Source of the DNA: Verrucomicrobiia bacterium
Lineage (GTDB): Bacteria; Verrucomicrobiota; Verrucomicrobiia; Limisphaerales; UBA1100
Length of the DNA stretch: 52,802 bases
Direction: 5' to 3'
Assembly: GCA_014239365.1 (NCBI GenBank)
Contig: JAAZZB010000040.1
Coordinates: 1-52,802, forward strand
The position numbers and the translations under genes are program-made. Under the pieces are notes generated by a model. The model did no database searches. It saw only the letters and a list, made by a program, of their open reading frames with translations, and was not told the DNA's origin. Positions 1 through 8,677 of the stretch are shown here, one piece after another (position 1 is the stretch's first letter; every line of letters begins with the position of its first letter).

Positions 1-1
1 A

Positions 2-919
2 CGCCTTGGCGACACCGTCGTGCTCAAGTTCCTCCAGCCCCATCTTGCACACGCCCCCACTCTCATCGCCGAGCTGCGTAAAGAAGCCGCAGCCAACCGC
101 CAGCTCACCCACCAAAACATCGTCCAACTTTACGACATCTACGAAAGCCCAGCCGAAGCTCCTTTTTTGGTAATGGAATTTGTCGAAGGCGCGTCCCTCC
201 ATACTTTGCGCCAGCAAAAAGAAAATGAAATTTATCGCTGGCCCGAACTACGCCCCATCCTGCTCCAGCTTTGTAGTGCGCTCGATCATGCCCACGGCGC
301 GCAGCTCATCCATCGCGACCTTAAGCCCGCCAACATTCTCATCGACCTCACCGGCCGCGTGAAGCTTGCCGACTTCGGTATCTCCGCCTCCCTCGCCGAT
401 GCTTATGTGGAACTCCTCGGCCAACGCGACACTCGCGGCACCGTCACTTTCATGAGCCCGCAACAAATGGATGGCAAACCCCCCGCTGTAGCCGATGACC
501 TTTATGCCATCGGCTCCACTCTTTATGAACTGCTCACCGGCGAGCCCCCCTTCCACACCGGCAATCTCAGCCACCAAGTCCAAGCCGTGCCTCCCCAACC
601 CATCACCGCGCGCTTGCGCGAAAAACAAATCGAAAGCGACACTCCCGAACCCATCGCGCAGCTTATCATGAATTGCCTCGAAAAAGATCCAGCCCAACGC
701 CCCGCCTCCATCCGCGCCATCGCCCACGCTGTGGATCCCGCCGCCGCCACCCAACCGCTATTCATCACCCCGCCTCCAGCTACCGCCCGTCCCACTGGTC
801 GCCAAACCGCCGCATCCCCCCGCCGAAAATTCTCTGCTGAATTTTATATCGTGATGGCCCTGATGGCCGCACTATTGGTCATTGCGGCGGTGACCTTATG
901 GACGGTGTTGAAGAATTGA
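2..919 (+). CDS. Ser/Thr protein kinase, C-terminal membrane anchor (5' end outside window)
   Basis: Hanks-type (Pkn/STPK) kinase that phosphorylates Ser/Thr on proteins at the membrane. The frame is open from position 2 and the VVLKFL motif (beta-3 strand with the ATP-binding lysine) lies at about 17-34, so the N-lobe start is cut off by the window edge; the GTG at 20 is internal. Visible motifs are HRDLKPANI (catalytic loop, about 308-334), ADFG (metal-binding loop, about 368-379) and MSPQQMDG, which replaces the usual APE activation-segment end. A Pro/Thr-rich linker precedes a single hydrophobic helix near the C-terminus (about 838-910), so the catalytic domain is cytoplasmic and no large extracellular sensor follows. 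A terminator lies 42 nt downstream. The substrate is unknown. Confidence 0.93.
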   Translation, partial: RLGDTVVLKFLQPHLAHAPTLIAELRKEAAANRQLTHQNIVQLYDIYESPAEAPFLVMEFVEGASLHTLRQQKENEIYRWPELRPILLQLCSALDHAHGAQLIHRDLKPANILIDLTGRVKLADFGISASLADAYVELLGQRDTRGTVTFMSPQQMDGKPPAVADDLYAIGSTLYELLTGEPPFHTGNLSHQVQAVPPQPITARLREKQIESDTPEPIAQLIMNCLEKDPAQRPASIRAIAHAVDPAAATQPLFITPPPATARPTGRQTAASPRRKFSAEFYIVMALMAALLVIAAVTLWTVLKN

Positions 920-960
920 TTTGAGGCTGGAAAAACAGGCATTTATACCCCATAAAAGTT

Positions 961-1002
961 CAACCGGCCGGGAGCATAGGTTGCTTCCCGACCGGTTGTT
1001 TT
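961..1002. terminator. Bidirectional intrinsic terminator
   Basis: Two arms of about 15 bp (caaccggccgggagc and gcttcccgaccggttg) pair with one or two mismatches. TTTT follows on plus and AAAA precedes at 954-957. It lies between the plus-strand kinase and the converging minus-strand flagellin and can serve both. Confidence 0.75.
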
Positions 1003-1062
1003 GCTTCCCCCAACTGAAAACCACTAAAAATTGGTGAGAGCGTTTATTTGGAGAGATTCAGT

Positions 1063-2433
1063 CTATCGCAGTAATTCCAGGGCCGTCCGGGGGAGGTTGT
1101 TGGCTTCGCGCAGCATTTGCGTGCCGGACTGCACGAGGATTTGCTGGCGGGCGTATTCGGTGCTCTCCGAAGCCACGTCCACATCGGTGATGCGGCTCTT
1201 GGCTTGGCTGAGGTTCTGCTTGCTCGTGGTGAGCTGGCCGTTGGTAAATTCAATCCGCGACTGAATCGCGCCCAAACCGGCCCGATCCAAATGCAGTTGG
1301 CTCAAGGCGTCCACAATCTTGGTGAGCGCGGTTTTTGCGCCGGCAACGGTGTTGATTTTCACGCCGCCCTGATCCGTGGCAACCGCCGAAAGATCCTGCA
1401 ATGTCGAAATCGTGGAACCCGAACCAATCACCGTAGCCGCCGAATCCTCGCCGGTGCTGATGGGGTTGACGCTGACGTAGTAGCCTTTGCTGACGGCTTT
1501 GCGGTGCTGATTTTCCAGGTCACCGCTGCCCACCGGTTCGCTGCCAATAAAACTGCCATTGGCGATGGCGGTGTAGTGAGATCCAGTAAACCCTCCATTG
1601 CCATTGGCGGAAACGGTGAGATCAACTGTGGTAAAATCTCCAGAATTAAATGTGGTGGAGTTGGCCGTGGGCGGGACTTCCTTCACCGGCCCCGCACCCC
1701 CGGTAAATGTTCCTGACGCATCAACGCGGACAAACGTGCCGGCGAGCAACTTCGTGCCGCTGTTATCCGAGGTGGACCAACGGCTGCCTGCGGCCAGCGC
1801 ATCATTGTAATATAAATCCTGATTCAACTTATGGGCCGTCGTTCCCAGTTTCCAGACGTCGGAGTTGACGACGTAACCGGCCTTGCTAGTTTTATAAATA
1901 TCGCTTGCGCCAACTTTCCAGGATTGTTCCTTCAACGCATCCGAATAAACAGACGCACCTAAATCCACGCCGCCGATGGTGAACGTATTGCCATCCGCAT
2001 CGATGGTGATATCCACGGAAGATCCGTCGAACAATTTCACGCCGTTAAAATCTTTATCTTTTGAGTCGCGCACATAAGCCATCAGCTGCTGGAACTCCTC
2101 ATTATACAAGGCACGATCAGACGCTTGCTTGGTGTTATCCTGCGCCATCATCGCCAGCTCACTCATCCGGGTGAACGCGCTATCAATCGATTTGATATAG
2201 CCGTCCTGCGTTTGCGTGAGGCTCATCGCGTTGCCGAGATTGGTCAGCACCGAATCGAGCCGGCGCACTTGTGATTCCAGCCGTGCGCTCACCGCGAGGC
2301 CCGCAGCGTCATCGGAGGGATTGATAATCTTCGAGCCGGAGCTCAACCGCGCCAGCGACTTTGCCAATTGGTTTTGGCTGACCATCAAATGCGAGGCCGT
2401 CCGCTGCGCTTCTACGTTGGTGTTAATAACCAT
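1063..2433 (-). CDS. fliC: Flagellin, long form
   Basis: Filament subunit exported by the flagellar type III apparatus. The N-terminal 150 residues carry the conserved D0/D1 pattern (VINTN, LSSGSKI, DDAAGLAVSARL), and the C-terminus has the matching D1/D0 half (SRITDVDVASEST, QANNLPRTALELLR-like end). The roughly 190-residue centre is variable, as expected for the surface-exposed domain. At 456 residues it is of normal length. The ATG at 2433 is preceded by GAAGGA at good spacing. A sigma-54 promoter lies about 60 nt upstream. A second, much shorter flagellin is the next gene upstream; no other flagellar genes lie in the window. Confidence 0.97.
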   Translation of the reverse strand: MVINTNVEAQRTASHLMVSQNQLAKSLARLSSGSKIINPSDDAAGLAVSARLESQVRRLDSVLTNLGNAMSLTQTQDGYIKSIDSAFTRMSELAMMAQDNTKQASDRALYNEEFQQLMAYVRDSKDKDFNGVKLFDGSSVDITIDADGNTFTIGGVDLGASVYSDALKEQSWKVGASDIYKTSKAGYVVNSDVWKLGTTAHKLNQDLYYNDALAAGSRWSTSDNSGTKLLAGTFVRVDASGTFTGGAGPVKEVPPTANSTTFNSGDFTTVDLTVSANGNGGFTGSHYTAIANGSFIGSEPVGSGDLENQHRKAVSKGYYVSVNPISTGEDSAATVIGSGSTISTLQDLSAVATDQGGVKINTVAGAKTALTKIVDALSQLHLDRAGLGAIQSRIEFTNGQLTTSKQNLSQAKSRITDVDVASESTEYARQQILVQSGTQMLREANNLPRTALELLR

Positions 2434-2489
2434 ATGCCTGTTCCTTCAGTTAGGTTCTCATTCTATAAAAACCGTTTCGGGAACCAGAG

Positions 2490-2507
2490 AAGCAACCCGC
2501 GTGCCAA
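2490..2507 (-). promoter_or_regulatory. Sigma-54 (RpoN) promoter of the long flagellin
   Basis: On the minus strand the site reads TTGGCACGCGGGTTGCTT, matching the RpoN consensus TGGCACG-N4-TTGCW at every defined position, with GG and GC ten bases apart. Transcription should start near 2480, giving a leader of about 48 nt. It implies a sigma-54 activator (FlrC/FlgR type) elsewhere in the genome. The AT-rich stretch at 2520-2620 could hold the activator or IHF sites; I saw no clear repeat there. Confidence 0.85.
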
Positions 2508-2690
2508 CTTTTGGGAATAAGTCCAATTCCAGTGAAATTTATAAAAAACCCAAAAAACACCAAAATACGAACACAAAAACGCAGTTATTTGGATAAAAAA
2601 GATAAAAATTGCAATTTTCAGTGCAACCCAAGAAAGGCAAGAATTGCCGTTTGAGCAATCAGAAGGGTCAAATGTGCCGGTGACCCAATG

Positions 2691-2886
2691 TAGCCCGGGC
2701 CGGTGGCCCGGGTGGTTTACTAAACATCCCGAAGGGATGAACAACAATAGCCCCGGGTGAAACCCGGGGTTGATTCGGTCAAAAACAAAACAACCCCGGA
2801 GGGGTTGAACGTGTGTGCTTCCGGTTCAACCCCTCCGGGGTTGTTTATTGTGATGTACGACATTTCCCCGGGTTTCACCCGGGGCT
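2691..2886. repeat. Nested palindromic repeat cluster between the flagellin genes
   Basis: The gene-free stretch 2434-2931 holds this cluster. A hairpin gcccgggccggtggcccggg lies near 2693-2712. Then comes a nested structure: ccccgggtgaaacccgggg (2751-2769), a perfect 20-bp inverted repeat (arms 2791-2810 and 2824-2843, 13-nt loop), and ccccgggtttcacccgggg (2866-2884), which is the reverse complement of the 2751 element. The whole of 2749-2886 is thus roughly symmetrical about position 2817. It probably stops transcription of the short flagellin at its 3' side and may be a dispersed repeat, since cccgggcc-type pieces recur near 41320, 42769 and 42851. Confidence 0.8.
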
Positions 2887-2931
2887 ATTAATATTGATTC
2901 CCCTTGGGAATCCTTCCCATCAACCCTCACC

Positions 2932-3750
2932 TTAGCCCAATGGCCGCAACAATTCCAAAACCATCCCTTGCCGTGCATTGGCTTGGCGTAAGGTGTGCAC
3001 GGCGCTTTGGGCGCGGATTTGTTCGGTGGCGAGGCGGGTGCTTTCCTGCGCCACATCGGTGTCGCGGATGCGACTGGCGGCGGCGGTCATACTTTCGCGT
3101 TGGGAAGTGAGCTGCGCGCTGGCGGATTCCAAGCGGCTGAGCGTGCCGCCAATGTCCGCGCGTTCGATGGAAACGCTGGCGCCGGCCGCCGAGGTGGCAT
3201 CAAGCGCGGCGCGTGCGCCTTCCATTGAGGTCAACTTCGTGGTGTTGGCGGTGAGCACATTAAATTCGTCGGTAAACAAATCCACCTCACCCATCGTCAC
3301 CGAAGTGCCTTCGGGGCTTACGGTGACTTCGCGCGATTGGCCGTCGAAAAGGTTTACGTGATTAACCTGCGCGGTGCGGACGTCATTGACCATTCCTTTG
3401 AGCTGTTGAAATTCCGTGTCGTACAGCGCGCGGATGTCATCGGGCATCGTGCCATCCTGCGCGAGCACCGCCAGCTCGCCCATGCGGCTCACGATTCCAT
3501 CGAGCCCCCGCAAGTGCGCGTCCTGCATTTGGGCAAACGAACCGGCGCTGGAAACATTCCGGCTCGCCGCATCCAGTCGCGCCAGCTGCGCATCCAAGCG
3601 AGTGGCCACCGCTAAACCGGCGGCATCATCCTGCGGCGCGAGCAACTTGTTGCCGCTCGAAAGCCGCAAGGACGATTGCGCCACGCCGCTGATGTGCTGC
3701 GAAAGCAAATCCGCAAAGCGCACGCCCTCGTTGTTGTTAACGGAAATCAT
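2932..3750 (-). CDS. Flagellin, short form lacking the central domain
   Basis: A 272-residue flagellin paralog. The D0/D1 N-terminal half (SVNNN, LRLSSGNKLLAPQDDAAGLAVATRLDAQ) runs almost directly into the C-terminal half (SRIRDTDVAQESTRLATEQI, LRQANARQGMVLELLRPLG), so the hypervariable surface domain is nearly absent. Length is close to the family's minimal core. It may be a minor or basal filament subunit, as in bacteria with several flagellins, or a hook-associated relative; the two-ended flagellin pattern favours flagellin. The ATG at 3750 is preceded by CAGGAACACG. Unlike the long flagellin it has no sigma-54 site upstream, and a dispersed palindrome begins 45 nt before its start. Confidence 0.93.
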   Translation of the reverse strand: MISVNNNEGVRFADLLSQHISGVAQSSLRLSSGNKLLAPQDDAAGLAVATRLDAQLARLDAASRNVSSAGSFAQMQDAHLRGLDGIVSRMGELAVLAQDGTMPDDIRALYDTEFQQLKGMVNDVRTAQVNHVNLFDGQSREVTVSPEGTSVTMGEVDLFTDEFNVLTANTTKLTSMEGARAALDATSAAGASVSIERADIGGTLSRLESASAQLTSQRESMTAAASRIRDTDVAQESTRLATEQIRAQSAVHTLRQANARQGMVLELLRPLG

Positions 3751-3765
3751 CGTGTTCCTGAAGCA

Positions 3766-3793
3766 ATGTTACCCGAAAACAAGGATTGCGCAA
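3766..3793 (-). promoter_or_regulatory. Possible sigma-70-like promoter of the short flagellin
   Basis: On minus: TTGCGC, 16 nt, TAACAT, ending about 16 nt before the ATG at 3750. This is the only unique sequence left between the gene and the repeat at 3795. The match is moderate and the call is tentative. Confidence 0.3.
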
Positions 3794-3794
3794 G

Positions 3795-3900
3795 CTGGGA
3801 GGGCGAAGCTCCTGCTGAGCCGAAGGATGGCGAAGCCGTCCTTAATTGCGCAAGGCGCGCTTTCACGCGCCACGGCTCAGCAGGAGCTTCGCCCTCCCGG
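3795..3900. repeat. Dispersed palindromic element ('GEAPAEP' type)
   Basis: A 28-bp inverted repeat (arms 3795-3822 and 3873-3900, one mismatch) encloses a second, shorter palindromic region (gcgcgctttcacgcgcc). Read as protein it gives WEGEAPAEP and GSAGASPS, short phrases that I recall as common spurious peptides in PVC genomes. It sits between the short flagellin and a pseudogene remnant and directly abuts the remnant. No coding function is supported. Confidence 0.8.
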
Positions 3901-3962
3901 TGAAAACAACGCATCGGCGGCGGCTAGTGTTTCGTGCGAGCCGACCGGGTTGGTCGGGGTTG
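3901..3962 (-). pseudogene. Remnant of a nucleotidyltransferase 3' end
   Basis: Positions 3901-3944 match 8765-8808 at 39 of 44 positions, and 3945-3962 match 8880-8897 exactly. The remnant therefore equals the tail of the intact gene at 8759-9511 with 71 nt missing. On minus it still spells NPDQPG, then (after the deletion and in another frame) SHETLAAADALFS. Its last codons are replaced by the palindrome at 3795-3900. It is either a duplicated target tail or the last trace of a tandem paralog. Positions 3963-4040 hold nothing I recognise. Confidence 0.75.
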
Positions 3963-4040
3963 GGGAATCCCTAAATCACGGCTCTTGAATCGCAATCAAT
4001 TCCTCGACAACACGGGTTGGTGGTCGTATGAATTTTCTCG

Positions 4041-7000
4041 GTGAAACGTTTGTTTTCCATATTAGTTTGCTGCATTATTGCGAATGCAATCTTCGCCGGT
4101 CAGAAGCCTGACTTCGAACAGTTCCGCAACCGCTTGCCTTGGATTTGGAAAACGCCCCGGCAGGTTGAGCCGCCCAAGGTAAAGGACTCGGCTTGGCCGA
4201 CGGATGCGATTGATCGCTTTGTGCTTCGGAAGCTGGAAGCTGAGAAACTGAAACCCGCCGGGCCGGCCAATGATCGGGTGTGGATTCGGCGCGTGTACTT
4301 CGCCATCACCGGTTTGCCGCCGAAGCCGGAGGATGTCGAGGCCTTCCTCAAGGACACCTCCAAGAATCGCAAACGCACGCTGGTGCGCGCCTTGCTGGAT
4401 TCGCCCCACTACGGCGAGCGCTGGGCGCGTCATTGGATGGACCTCGTGCGCTACGCGGAATCACGCGGGCACGAAGCTGATCCCATTTTGCCTAATGCCT
4501 ACCGGTATCGCGATTACCTGATCCGCGCGTTCAATGCGGATCTTCCTTACGATGCTCTGGTCACCGAACATCTCGCAGGCGACCTGTTGAAAAGCCCTCG
4601 ACTGCATCCGGAAACGGGAGCCAACGAATCCATCATCGCCACCGGCTGGCCTTTCTTTGGTGAAGTGCAAGGAGTCCCGGTGGATCTCCGTCAGGACGAA
4701 TGCGATCGCCTCGACAACAAAGTCGATGTGATGAGCAAGACGTTTCTCGGCTTAACTGTTGCCTGCGCCCGTTGCCACGATCACAAGTTCGATGCCATCC
4801 GCCAGCGCGACTACTATGCCATGGCGGGTTTGATTCTCAGTTCCAGTTACCGACAGGCACGGTTTGAATCGATGGAACAGAACAAAGCCGTTGCGAAGAA
4901 GCTGGAGGCATTGCGACAGGATCACTTGCCGAAAATCGCGAAAGCCTTTGCCGCTGCCGCGCGGCCCGTGGTTGATGCGCTGGAGGACGGTGTGCCCGTC
5001 GAGCTGAACTCTCCACCATTGCCCCATTGGACGAAACTGATTATGGCAGTGGATTCGGGTTCCCAAGGCGAAGTTTGGGCCAAGCTTTCATTTGATCACA
5101 CCAAGTGGAAAACCATGAAACTGCCCGGTCATTTTGAAAACGCCGGGTTGCCCAACCACGATGGCGTGGTGTGGTTTCGAAAAACCATCGAATTGTCTGC
5201 TGCACAGGCCAAGTCCAAGGCAGTCCTGAACCTCGGTCAAATCGATGACATGGACGTCACTTGGGTCAATGGCTCGAGGGTAGGAGGCTACGAGAATCCC
5301 GGCCACCATTACACGGTGCGGAAGTATCCCGTTCCCGCGGGTCTATTGAAAGCGGGCAAGAATACGATTGCCGTTCGTGTCATGGATCATGGCCTGCCCG
5401 GAGGCATCGCCGGCAAGCCGGAGCAGCTCGTCCTGCAGTTGGGAAAGGAAACCATTTCCCTCGCCAATGCCTGGCATTTTTCCGCGGGTGCGAACCTGAA
5501 GACACTCAATGAACAGGCCGCCCTTGTCAGGCCCGAGCTGGTGACGTCGTTCATTTATCCCGTGGAAGGGAAGCATCAAATGGTGGCCGACTTTACCCAA
5601 GGGCATACGCCTTGGCTGGTGGACGGGCCGACCTTTGGGCAGTCGCCGACTCTGCCGGGCCAGTTGATGCTGGTCACAGGCGATCAACCCCTCGCGCTAT
5701 CCCGCAACGGCGGTGCGATGCGTGATGCCTTCTGGAGCAGGCTCAAGAACATCGACAGTGAAAACGATCCCGGAGGATTGCTGAGTGGCGTGTCGCGAGC
5801 GGGTAAAACCATTCGTACTCCGACCGTTACCCTAGCCTCGGGCCAAGTTTCCTACCTGATCAGGGGAAAGGCGGTGGTGTATGCTGCGGTCAGTCAAAGT
5901 CTTTTTGCCGGGCCCCTGCACGGAGCTCTGAGCAGAACGGTGGAGGTGAAAGGCGACGCACCGCGATGGATCGGGCACAATCTCAAGCGCTATGCGGGGC
6001 AGCGCGTTCACTTCGAATTTTCTCCAGTCGGCAACGCGCCGTTCGAGCTTCTTAAAGTTATCGATGGGGGAACCCCGAAGCAAGAGCTGGGAGAGCAAAA
6101 ATCGGTGGCCCAAAAAGAATTGCATCGGGCGCTCGATGATTTGGAGGACGGCACGCTGGAAGCGCGTCATGTGCCTCACATCGCCTGGTTGCTCAAACTT
6201 GGAAAAGTGAATCTCCCCGACGCGATATTTACGTCCTGGCAATCAGCCCTCGATGACTTGGCTGAAGAAGCACAATGGGAATCACGACTGGCGGTCAGCT
6301 GGTGGGGAGGCACCGGGGTGGACGAACACGTCCTCGAGCGAGGAAGCCACGAATCACCCGGGGAACGCGTCGGGCGAAATCTGCCTGAACTTCTCGCGAT
6401 GGCCCCGATGCAAAACCGAAGCCCCGGACGTTTGGAGCTCGCTCGGCAACTCACGGCAAAGGGTCATTCGCTGACCTCGCGCGTCATGGTCAACCGAATT
6501 TGGCATCAGCTATTCGGTCGCGGAATAGTAGCCACGCCGGACAATTTCGGCTGGCTGGGTCAGCGGCCAACTCATCCTGACCTGCTCGATTATCTGGCCG
6601 TCGAGTTTGAAAAGAACCACTCGCACTCGATCAAATCGTTCATTGAACGAATCGTGCTGACCCAAACTTTTGGGATGTCGAGCACCGCGGCCAATCCAGT
6701 CTATGCGGAAAAGGATCCGGACAATCGATGGTTGCACCGTATGCCGATGCGGCGGCTCGAAGCGGAAGCGATTCGCGACGCGGCGCTCGCCATTTCAGGT
6801 CGGCTGGACCGAACGGTAGGAGGCAAGCCGGTCCTGGTTCACCTGACCGAATTTGTCGTCGGCCGCGGCAGCCCCACGAAGAGCGGCCCGCTGGACGGCG
6901 CCGGTCGACGATCCATCTATACCGCGCTGCGGCGCAATTTCATCCCGACCTTCATGTTGACCTTTGATTTTCCCGGCCCCTTCACCACCATCGGCAAACG

Positions 7001-7298
7001 AGATGTCACCAACGTTGCCGGTCAGTCCCTGGCCTTGATGAATGACCGCTTTTTGTACGGACAGAGTAGCATCTGGGCAAAGCGGATCATCAAGGAACAA
7101 ACGTCTGCGCCCAAACGCATCCGGCGGATGTACGCCGAGGCTTTTGCTCGCCCGCCCAGCGATGGCGAATTGGCGGCCTGCCTGGAGGCTCTCACTGAAT
7201 TTACTAAATTGTATGGGGGCGATCCCAATGGCCATGAGGCGTGGCGCGATCTTTGCCATTCGTTTTACAGCATGACAGATTTTATTTACCTGAAATGA
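4041..7298 (+). CDS. Secreted DUF1549/DUF1553 protein with inserted jelly-roll domain
   Basis: A 1085-residue protein of the Planctomycete-type family PF07583 (DUF1549, about residues 50-290) plus PF07587 (DUF1553, about 800-1060). The molecular function is not established; members accompany DUF1501 proteins and degradative genes in PVC bacteria. The GTG start at 4041 gives a clean signal peptide (MKRLFSILVCCIIANAIFAG). A CARCHDHKFD motif near residue 245 is the conserved CxxCH of DUF1549. The N-terminal cytochrome-like domain often seen in the family is missing. Residues about 350-480 resemble the beta-sandwich of sialate O-acetylesterases and glycosidases (VVWFRKTIEL, DDMDVTWVNGSRVGG), suggesting carbohydrate binding. 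The stop overlaps the next gene's start (ATGA), so the two are translationally coupled. Confidence 0.92.
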   Translation: MKRLFSILVCCIIANAIFAGQKPDFEQFRNRLPWIWKTPRQVEPPKVKDSAWPTDAIDRFVLRKLEAEKLKPAGPANDRVWIRRVYFAITGLPPKPEDVEAFLKDTSKNRKRTLVRALLDSPHYGERWARHWMDLVRYAESRGHEADPILPNAYRYRDYLIRAFNADLPYDALVTEHLAGDLLKSPRLHPETGANESIIATGWPFFGEVQGVPVDLRQDECDRLDNKVDVMSKTFLGLTVACARCHDHKFDAIRQRDYYAMAGLILSSSYRQARFESMEQNKAVAKKLEALRQDHLPKIAKAFAAAARPVVDALEDGVPVELNSPPLPHWTKLIMAVDSGSQGEVWAKLSFDHTKWKTMKLPGHFENAGLPNHDGVVWFRKTIELSAAQAKSKAVLNLGQIDDMDVTWVNGSRVGGYENPGHHYTVRKYPVPAGLLKAGKNTIAVRVMDHGLPGGIAGKPEQLVLQLGKETISLANAWHFSAGANLKTLNEQAALVRPELVTSFIYPVEGKHQMVADFTQGHTPWLVDGPTFGQSPTLPGQLMLVTGDQPLALSRNGGAMRDAFWSRLKNIDSENDPGGLLSGVSRAGKTIRTPTVTLASGQVSYLIRGKAVVYAAVSQSLFAGPLHGALSRTVEVKGDAPRWIGHNLKRYAGQRVHFEFSPVGNAPFELLKVIDGGTPKQELGEQKSVAQKELHRALDDLEDGTLEARHVPHIAWLLKLGKVNLPDAIFTSWQSALDDLAEEAQWESRLAVSWWGGTGVDEHVLERGSHESPGERVGRNLPELLAMAPMQNRSPGRLELARQLTAKGHSLTSRVMVNRIWHQLFGRGIVATPDNFGWLGQRPTHPDLLDYLAVEFEKNHSHSIKSFIERIVLTQTFGMSSTAANPVYAEKDPDNRWLHRMPMRRLEAEAIRDAALAISGRLDRTVGGKPVLVHLTEFVVGRGSPTKSGPLDGAGRRSIYTALRRNFIPTFMLTFDFPGPFTTIGKRDVTNVAGQSLALMNDRFLYGQSSIWAKRIIKEQTSAPKRIRRMYAEAFARPPSDGELAACLEALTEFTKLYGGDPNGHEAWRDLCHSFYSMTDFIYLK

Positions 7299-8677
7299 AG
7301 CATCCCTTCATCACCCGCCGTGATTTTCTGCAGAAGGCTTCGCTCGGCTTCGGTAGTCTGGCTTTGTCCAGCTTGTACGGAGCGCCGTTGATTCCACATC
7401 ACCCGCCGCGCGCAAAGAATGTAATCTTCCTGTTTATGGAGGGCGGAGTTTCGCAGGTCGACTCCTTCGATTACAAGCCGATGCTGGCCAAGTATCACGG
7501 GAAGGATCCGCGTGAAGTCATCGGCAAGCTTGAGGCCACCCAATTTGGGAATGTAGGAAAGGTGATGAAATCCCCCTGGGCATTCAAGCAACGCGGACTA
7601 TGTGGAGCCTGGATCAGCGAACTGTTTCCCCATATGGCTGAACTAGCCGACGAGCTGGCAATCATTCGATCGATGACCGCCAATTTTCCCGAGCACACCA
7701 GCGCCTGTTATTTTCTGCACAACGGATTGGGCCTGCAGGGCCGACCGAGTATGGGCGCGTGGGCGAACTACGGGTTAGGCAGCGAGAACGAAAACCTCCC
7801 CGGCTACGTCGTGCTCAACGGCGGCCAGATTCCCTCCGGGGGTCTGGATAATTTTTCCAATGGCTTTCTGCCTGCAACCCACCGCGGCAATCTGTTAAAC
7901 GTCATCGGCACCCCGCTCGCGAACGTGAAGCCGAACGAGAAATCCGGCCGAGCTCAGGAGATTAAGCGGCGCCTAGCCCAGAAACTGAATCGGGACACGG
8001 CCGGGGGTATCGATGCCCTCGAATCGGCGATTGCCAACCACGAGCTGGCAGCCCGGATGCAACTGGCCATCCCTGAGGTGATGTCTCTGGACGGCGAAAC
8101 CGAAGCCACCAAAAAGCTGTATGGCTTCGAGGCCAAATACAAGCACACGCAAACCTATGCGCGGGAATGCCTGATCGCCCGGAGACTGATCGAGCGGGGC
8201 GTGCGCTTCGTCGAGTTAACTATCCCCCAGGTGAATGGATACCAGCGGTGGGATGCACACAACGATCTGGTGACGAATCACAGCACGAACGCGCGCGCGG
8301 TGGACCAGCCGATCGCCGGCTTGATCCGCGATTTGAAATCACGCGGCCTGCTGGATGAAACCCTGATCGTCTGGTCCGGCGAATTCGGACGCACCCCTTT
8401 TGCTCAGGGAGGGAAAGGCCGGGATCACAACGAATATGGATTCAGCCTCTGGATGGCCGGAGGCGGGATCAAGCCCGGCGTAACCTATGGCGCAACCGAC
8501 GACTGGGGCTACAAGGCGGTGGATAACTCATTACAGATACACGATCTCCACGCCACCATTCTGCACCAGCTCGGGATCGACCACGAGAAGTTGACCTACC
8601 GCTTCAGCGGCCGCGACATTCGGCTGACCGATGTGCACGGGCACGTCATCAAAGAAATCCTTGCCGCTGATTATTAA
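7295..8677 (+). CDS. DUF1501 protein with Tat signal
   Basis: A 460-residue DUF1501 (PF07394) protein, an alkaline-phosphatase/sulfatase-fold family of unknown substrate. The ATG at 7295 overlaps the preceding stop and starts a twin-arginine signal (TRRDFLQKASLG near residues 7-18), so it is exported folded. Sulfatase-like features are visible: VIFLFMEGGVSQVDSFDYKP near the N-terminus, and WSGEFGRTP followed by GRDHNEYGFSLWMAGGGIKPG, the usual DUF1501 C-terminal metal-site region. I place the start at 7295 because the sequence upstream only extends antisense to the neighbour's end. It forms a two-gene operon with the DUF1549/DUF1553 gene, the standard PVC pairing. Confidence 0.94.
   Translation: MKHPFITRRDFLQKASLGFGSLALSSLYGAPLIPHHPPRAKNVIFLFMEGGVSQVDSFDYKPMLAKYHGKDPREVIGKLEATQFGNVGKVMKSPWAFKQRGLCGAWISELFPHMAELADELAIIRSMTANFPEHTSACYFLHNGLGLQGRPSMGAWANYGLGSENENLPGYVVLNGGQIPSGGLDNFSNGFLPATHRGNLLNVIGTPLANVKPNEKSGRAQEIKRRLAQKLNRDTAGGIDALESAIANHELAARMQLAIPEVMSLDGETEATKKLYGFEAKYKHTQTYARECLIARRLIERGVRFVELTIPQVNGYQRWDAHNDLVTNHSTNARAVDQPIAGLIRDLKSRGLLDETLIVWSGEFGRTPFAQGGKGRDHNEYGFSLWMAGGGIKPGVTYGATDDWGYKAVDNSLQIHDLHATILHQLGIDHEKLTYRFSGRDIRLTDVHGHVIKEILAADY

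Noticed and set aside
2463..2747. Small minus-strand frame (94 codons) between the flagellins
   Set aside because: It runs over the sigma-54 promoter and the palindromes, and its product is not protein-like.
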